In this document: positions 58,498 through 64,000 of the stretch, piece after piece
How the letters are laid out: each line of letters begins with the position of its first letter
Position numbering within the stretch: position 1 is the first letter of the stretch
Assembly (NCBI GenBank): GCA_027494055.1
Contig: JAOSJO010000024.1
Location: forward strand, 583,777 to 647,776
Origin: Anaerolineae bacterium
GTDB lineage: Bacteria; Chloroflexota; Anaerolineae; Aggregatilineales; JAFGMM01
Direction: 5' to 3'
DNA: 64,000 bases
Translations under genes and position numbers: made by a program
Notes under the pieces: model-generated
Databases searched by the model: none
Told to the model about the DNA's origin: nothing
Seen by the model: only the letters and a program-made list of their open reading frames with translations

Positions 58498-58641
58498 ATG
58501 ATTGAGATGTTTGAGATATTTGCACTGCTAAGCGTCCTGGTACTTAGCCTTATTATTGGCCTCCTTCTCGCCCTTGAGAAGGAGGAGAAACGGGTTGGGG
58601 TGGTTCCGGTGCCGGTCCGCATCAGGCGTAGGCAGAAGTAG
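58498..58641 (+). CDS. ilv leader peptide 2 or small membrane protein
   Basis: A 47-codon frame starts at ATG 58498; an in-frame ATG at 58507 has better spacing from AAGGA. Twenty-one residues are Leu, Ile or Val, with the run ALLSVLVLSLIIGLLLAL at codons 9-26, then a basic tail ending RIRRRQK. Codons 32-35 contain GGTTGGG (58593-58599), complementary to CCCAACC (58680-58686) in the next hairpin, exactly as in leader 1. It could also be a real single-helix membrane protein; the repeated RNA design favours a leader. Confidence 0.6.
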   Translation: MIEMFEIFALLSVLVLSLIIGLLLALEKEEKRVGVVPVPVRIRRRQK

Positions 58642-58670
58642 ACCAAAGCGCACCAGACAGGCGAAGTAGA

Positions 58671-58708
58671 GGGGCCGATCCCAACCAGGGATCGGCCCCT
58701 TCGGTTTT
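58671..58708 (+). terminator. Attenuator hairpin 2, just before ilvD
   Basis: GGGGCCGATCCC (58671-58682) pairs with GGGATCGGCCCC (58688-58699), a perfect 12-bp stem, followed by TTCGGTTTT. CCCAACC (58680-58686) spans stem and loop and can pair with GGTTGGG at 58593-58599. The U-run is interrupted, so it may also work by affecting ilvD translation; the ilvD GAGGG site starts at 58711. Confidence 0.7.
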
Positions 58709-58719
58709 GAGAGGGATCA

Positions 58720-60402
58720 ATGAGCAACCACGGCAACATGCGCTCCGACCAGATCAAACGCGGCATCGAACGCGCGCCACACCGCAGCCTGCTCAAGGCG
58801 ACCGGCGTCACCGACGCCGACATGGCCAAGCCGTTCATCGCCATCGTCAACTCGCACGTGGACATCGTCCCCGGACACGTCCACCTGGACCGCTTCGGCC
58901 AGATCGTCAAGGAGGCCGTGCGCGCGGCCGGCGGCGTGCCCTTCGTGTTCAACACTATCGGCGTGGATGATGGCATCGCCATGGGCCACGCCGGGATGAA
59001 GTACTCGCTCCCCAGCCGCGAGATCATCGCGGACAGCGTTGAGACCATGATCTCCGCCCACTGCTTCGACGGCATGGTATGCATCCCGAACTGCGACAAG
59101 ATCGTGCCGGGGATGCTCATGGGCGCGATGCGGCTCGACATCCCCACGATCTTCGTCAGCGGCGGGCCGATGGCCGCCGGCAAGACCCCCGATGGGCGCA
59201 AGGTTGACCTCATCACCGTGTTTGAGGGTGTGGGTGCGTACAAGGCTGGCAAGATCGACGAGTCTGAGCTGAAGATGCTGGAGGATTACGGCTGTCCCTC
59301 TTGCGGCTCGTGCTCCGGGCTGTTCACCGCCAATTCGATGAACTGCCTGATGGAAGCGTTCGGCATTGCGCTGCCTTTCAACGGCAGCGCTTTGGCTGAA
59401 TCGCCGGAGCGCGTCGCGCTCGCGCAGACCGCCGCGCAGCGGATCATGGACCTGGTCGCGCGCAACGTCACGGCGCGCCAGATCGTGACCGCGGACGCCA
59501 TCGACGATGCCTTCGCGCTCGACATGGCAATGGGCGGCAGCACCAATACCGTACTGCACGTGCTGGCAATCGCCTACGAGGCCGGCATCGCGTACTCCTT
59601 GCAGCGCATCAACGAAGTGGCGGCGCGCTTCCCCCACCTGTGCAAGGTCAGCCCGTCGGGCGAATGGCACATGGAAGACATCCACCGCGCGGGCGGCGTG
59701 CCGGCCATCCTCAACGAGTTGAGCAAGACCGGTCGCCTCCACCTGGACCGCCCCACGGTGACCGGAAAGACGCTCGGCGAAAATATCGCCTGCAACAAGA
59801 TCAAAGACCCGGCGGTGATCCGCACAATCGACAGCCCGCACAGCCCGACCGGCGGCCTGCGCCTGCTGTTCGGCAGCCTCGCGCCGGAGGGCGGCGTCGT
59901 CAAGACCGCCGCCGTCAGCGAGAAGATGCGCCGCCATCGCGGGCCGGCCCGCGTCTTCGAGAGCCAGGATGACGCGGTGCGCGGCATCCTGGGCGGCGAG
60001 GTGCAGCCTGGCGAGGTCGTGGTCATCCGCTACGAGGGGCCGAGCGGCGGCCCCGGCATGCAGGAGATGCTCGCGCCCACGTCGCAGATCATGGGCATGG
60101 GCCTGGGCGAGAGCGTCGCGCTGGTCACAGACGGGCGCTTCTCCGGCGGGACGCGCGGGGCGTGCATCGGCCACGTCAGCCCGGAGGCGGCGGCGCGCGG
60201 CCCCATCGCCGCCGTGCGCGCCGGCGACATCATCGCCATCGACCTGGACAGAGGCACGCTGGACCTGGAGGTGGACCCGCGCGAAGTGCAGCGCCGGCTG
60301 GCGGCGTTGCCGCCATACGAACCGAGGATCGAGAGCCGATGGCTGCGCCGCTATTCGCGGTTGGTGAGCAGCGCCAGCACCGGCGCCGTCTTTCTGGATT
60401 AG
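58720..60402 (+). CDS. ilvD: Dihydroxy-acid dehydratase
   Basis: The 560-residue protein is full length and unbroken. It dehydrates 2,3-dihydroxy-isovalerate and -3-methylvalerate to the 2-keto acids of valine and isoleucine. Cluster ligands and signatures are present: [11 protein letters not shown] (Cys about 124), [17 protein letters not shown] (Cys about 196) and a C-terminal [19 protein letters not shown] with the catalytic Ser. GAGGG lies 4 bases before the ATG. It is the first gene after the leader region, followed by ilvE after 26 bases. Confidence 0.96.
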   Translation: MSNHGNMRSDQIKRGIERAPHRSLLKATGVTDADMAKPFIAIVNSHVDIVPGHVHLDRFGQIVKEAVRAAGGVPFVFNTIGVDDGIAMGHAGMKYSLPSREIIADSVETMISAHCFDGMVCIPNCDKIVPGMLMGAMRLDIPTIFVSGGPMAAGKTPDGRKVDLITVFEGVGAYKAGKIDESELKMLEDYGCPSCGSCSGLFTANSMNCLMEAFGIALPFNGSALAESPERVALAQTAAQRIMDLVARNVTARQIVTADAIDDAFALDMAMGGSTNTVLHVLAIAYEAGIAYSLQRINEVAARFPHLCKVSPSGEWHMEDIHRAGGVPAILNELSKTGRLHLDRPTVTGKTLGENIACNKIKDPAVIRTIDSPHSPTGGLRLLFGSLAPEGGVVKTAAVSEKMRRHRGPARVFESQDDAVRGILGGEVQPGEVVVIRYEGPSGGPGMQEMLAPTSQIMGMGLGESVALVTDGRFSGGTRGACIGHVSPEAAARGPIAAVRAGDIIAIDLDRGTLDLEVDPREVQRRLAALPPYEPRIESRWLRRYSRLVSSASTGAVFLD

Positions 60403-60428
60403 CCACACCCTGGAGGGAACTCTGCGCA

Positions 60429-61382
60429 ATGGCCTTTGCGAACAAGTCTGACTGGATCTGGTGGAACGGCGCGTTCGTCCCCTGGGACGAAGCCAACGTC
60501 CACATCACCGCGCACGCCCTGCACTACGGCTCCAGCGTCTTTGAGGGCATCCGGGCCTACGCAACCCCCGACGGGCCGGCGGTGTTCCGGCTGGAGCCGC
60601 ACGTGCAGCGCATGGTACGCAGTTGCAGGGTGATACGCATCGATCTGCCCTACTCCACCGCCGAGATCGGCCAGGCCATCCTGGACACGGTGGCGCGCAA
60701 CGGCCACGACTCGTGCTACATCCGCCCGCTGGTCTTCCGGGGCAGCGAGGTCCTCGGCCTCGACCCGCGCAAGTGCCCGGTGGAAGTCGTCATCATCACG
60801 TGGGAGTGGGGCCGCTACCTGGGGCCGGAGGCGATTGAGCAGGGCGTGGACGTGATGGTGAGCAGTTGGCGGCGCATGGCCCCGGACACCCTCCCGGCGA
60901 TGGCGAAGATCGGCGGGCAGTACGTCAACAGCCAGTTGATCTCGCTCGATGCCAAGCTCAACGGCTTTGCCGAGGCCATCGCACTGGACAACAACGGCTA
61001 CGTGTGCGAGGGGCCGGGCGAGAACCTGTTCGCCGTGGTCGAGGGCAAAGTCCTCACCCCGCCCTTGTGGGCGTCCGTCCTGCCGGGGATCACGCGCGAC
61101 TGCGTGATGACCCTGGCGCGCGACCTAGGCTACGAGGTGCGCGAGGAGATGCTCGCCCGCGAGATGCTCTACATGGCCGATGAGTTGTTCTTCACCGGGA
61201 CGGCGGCGGAAATCTCGCCGATTCGCTCGGTGGACCACATTCAGATTGGCAACGGAAAGCGCGGACCCGTTACGGCGCAGCTACAGGAGGCATTCTTCGG
61301 CATCATCGAGGGACGCACGCCGGACAAGTACGGCTGGCTGACCCCCGTGCGCGCCAACAGTTCAGTACCGGGCAGCGATTGA
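60429..61382 (+). CDS. ilvE: Branched-chain amino-acid aminotransferase
   Basis: The 317-residue fold-type IV transaminase catalyses the last step to Val, Leu and Ile using glutamate. Landmarks are WNGAFVPWDEANVHITAHALHYGSSVFEGIRAY, the PLP-lysine segment MAKIGGQYVNSQL, the CEGPGENLF loop and FFTGTAAEISPI near the end. The ATG at 60429 fits the family start; GGAGG lies about 13 bases upstream. It is between ilvD and ilvB in the operon. Confidence 0.95.
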   Translation: MAFANKSDWIWWNGAFVPWDEANVHITAHALHYGSSVFEGIRAYATPDGPAVFRLEPHVQRMVRSCRVIRIDLPYSTAEIGQAILDTVARNGHDSCYIRPLVFRGSEVLGLDPRKCPVEVVIITWEWGRYLGPEAIEQGVDVMVSSWRRMAPDTLPAMAKIGGQYVNSQLISLDAKLNGFAEAIALDNNGYVCEGPGENLFAVVEGKVLTPPLWASVLPGITRDCVMTLARDLGYEVREEMLAREMLYMADELFFTGTAAEISPIRSVDHIQIGNGKRGPVTAQLQEAFFGIIEGRTPDKYGWLTPVRANSSVPGSD

Positions 61383-61450
61383 GCGTGCGTGAGCAGGAAG
61401 CAAGTCACATCGTACCGTGGAAGTCCGGATAACAACGCAGGAGGACAGCA

Positions 61451-63151
<1,701 letters not shown>

Positions 63152-63155
<4 letters not shown>

Positions 63156-63670
63156 AGTACACCGTGGTTGCCCTGGTCGAGAACAAACCCGGTGTGCTGA
63201 ACCGGGTCGCAAGCCTGTTTCGCCGCCGCAATTACAACATCGACAGCCTGACGGTCGGGCGGACGCAAGACAGCGACGTGTCGCGCATGACCATCGTCAT
63301 GGACGAGGGCACCGATCCCACTAAAGTGGAGCAAAACCTCTACAAGCTGGTGAACGTCATCCAGGTGGAGAACGTGACCGACACGCCCAACGTGACGCGC
63401 GACCTGGCGCTAATCAAGGTGCGCGTGGACAGCACGACGCGCGGCGAGGTGATCCAGCTCTGCGACGTCTTCCGCGCGCGCGTCCTCGACGCCACCCCTG
63501 AGACGCTCATCATCGAGGTCACGGGCGACGAACAGAAGATTGAGAGCATGGTGGAGATGCTGCGCCCGATTGGCATCCTGGAGATGGTGCGCACCGGCGC
63601 GGTGACAATGAGCCGGGGCGAAAGAATCCTGCGGAAGAACGGCTTCTTCCGCCCAGAAGGGGCGATGTAG
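63152..63670 (+). CDS. ilvN: Acetolactate synthase small (regulatory) subunit
   Basis: The 172-residue protein has an N-terminal ACT domain ([28 protein letters not shown]) with the Asn/Gly positions that bind valine, and the C-terminal ALS_ss domain ([40 protein letters not shown]). It activates the large subunit and gives feedback inhibition by valine. The ATGA overlap with ilvB ensures coupled synthesis. Confidence 0.95.
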
Positions 63671-63713
63671 CGCGAGGCGCACCCTACCAGAACACACATC
63701 AAAGGAGAAACCA

Positions 63714-64000
63714 GTGGCAAACCTCTACTACGACAAGGACGCCGATCCCAGGTACCTCGAAAGCAAGACCGTCTGCATCGTCGGGTTTGGGAGCCAGGGC
63801 CACGCGCACGCCCTCAACCTGCACGACAGCGGCGTGGACGTGGTCGTGGGCCTGCGTGAAGGCAGCCGCAACTGGGCGCAGGCCGAGAGCCACGGCCTGA
63901 AGGTGATGCCCGTCACCGAGGCGGCAGCCGCCGCCGATGTGGTGATGATGCTCATCCCGGACATGCTGCAACCCGGCGTCTACGCCGAGAGCGTCGCGCC
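63714..64000 (+). CDS. ilvC: Ketol-acid reductoisomerase (3' partial)
   Basis: A GTG at 63714, preceded by AAAGGAG, begins [20 protein letters not shown]. The Rossmann motif [13 protein letters not shown] and [11 protein letters not shown] (NADPH-specificity loop) and [10 protein letters not shown] are visible before the window ends. The enzyme converts acetolactate to dihydroxy-isovalerate. It is the fifth ilv gene, 43 bases after ilvN. Confidence 0.95.
   Translation, partial: MANLYYDKDADPRYLESKTVCIVGFGSQGHAHALNLHDSGVDVVVGLREGSRNWAQAESHGLKVMPVTEAAAAADVVMMLIPDMLQPGVYAESVA

Noticed and set aside
58310..58720. T-box riboswitch upstream of ilvD
   Set aside because: No T-box consensus or specifier-loop stem I was found; the ILV-rich leader frames and GGTTGGG/CCCAACC pairs explain the region better.
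58717..60429. A 570-codon open frame on the minus strand opposite ilvD
   Set aside because: It mirrors ilvD codons in a high-GC gene, has Arg/Ala/His-rich composition and no motif; ilvD is intact and conserved on the plus strand.

Overview
The window is a high-GC bacterial chromosome segment that most resembles Chloroflexota, probably an Anaerolineae-type lineage. This is inferred from gene content: several membrane-anchored TPR proteins of one paralogous family, exported proteins with Thr/Pro-rich linkers and SH3b or TolB-type domains, a YvcK/CofD protein joined to a phosphohexomutase, and an ilvD-ilvE-ilvB-ilvN-ilvC operon. No insertion sequence, prophage, rRNA or CRISPR array was seen. Two tRNA genes, Pro(UGG) and Phe(GAA), are present.

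Layout. 1-7.1 kb: the end of a fructosamine-kinase-like gene, a Ca2+/cation antiporter with a PII-like partner, an aspartase with an N-terminal cyclic-nucleotide-binding fold, a tRNA-guanine-transglycosylase homologue overlapping a 16S rRNA m7G1405-methyltransferase homologue, and two tandem c-di-AMP receptor (DarA) paralogues. 7.2-12.7 kb (minus): the YvcK-phosphomannomutase protein, a queuosine-precursor transporter and a TPR membrane protein. 12.9-22.1 kb (minus): one long chemosensory operon (response regulator, CheW, two MCPs, CheA-REC, CheB, CheY-like, RsbT-like, degenerate REC-Roadblock). 22.4-30.1 kb: an aminotransferase, a tandem cNMP-kinase protein, two more TPR membrane proteins and the tRNAs. 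30.2-38.1 kb (plus): a USP-like protein, PRPP synthetase, a membrane aminopropyltransferase, a DUF1461 protein, a PyrK-LmbE-PyrD-like trio and a URO-D family protein.

38.1-47.6 kb (minus) is a compact locus of four consecutive FHA-domain genes, two with extracellular von Willebrand A domains. The largest encodes about 2,050 residues with some 17 Ig-like repeats. 47.8-55.6 kb holds an SH3b lipoprotein, two REC-Roadblock proteins (one ending in a catalytically dead IS200/IS605-type transposase fold) and an SH3b-TolB exported protein. 55.8-64 kb carries miaB, a W-I-G repeat protein and the branched-chain amino-acid operon. That operon is preceded by a strong promoter and what look like two tandem leader-peptide attenuators.

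A global caveat matters for every reading frame. At least 30 otherwise well-conserved genes are broken by single-base shifts, most of them in short C or G runs. The pattern points to residual sequencing indels rather than biological decay, so these genes are annotated as one CDS each with the shift position given.
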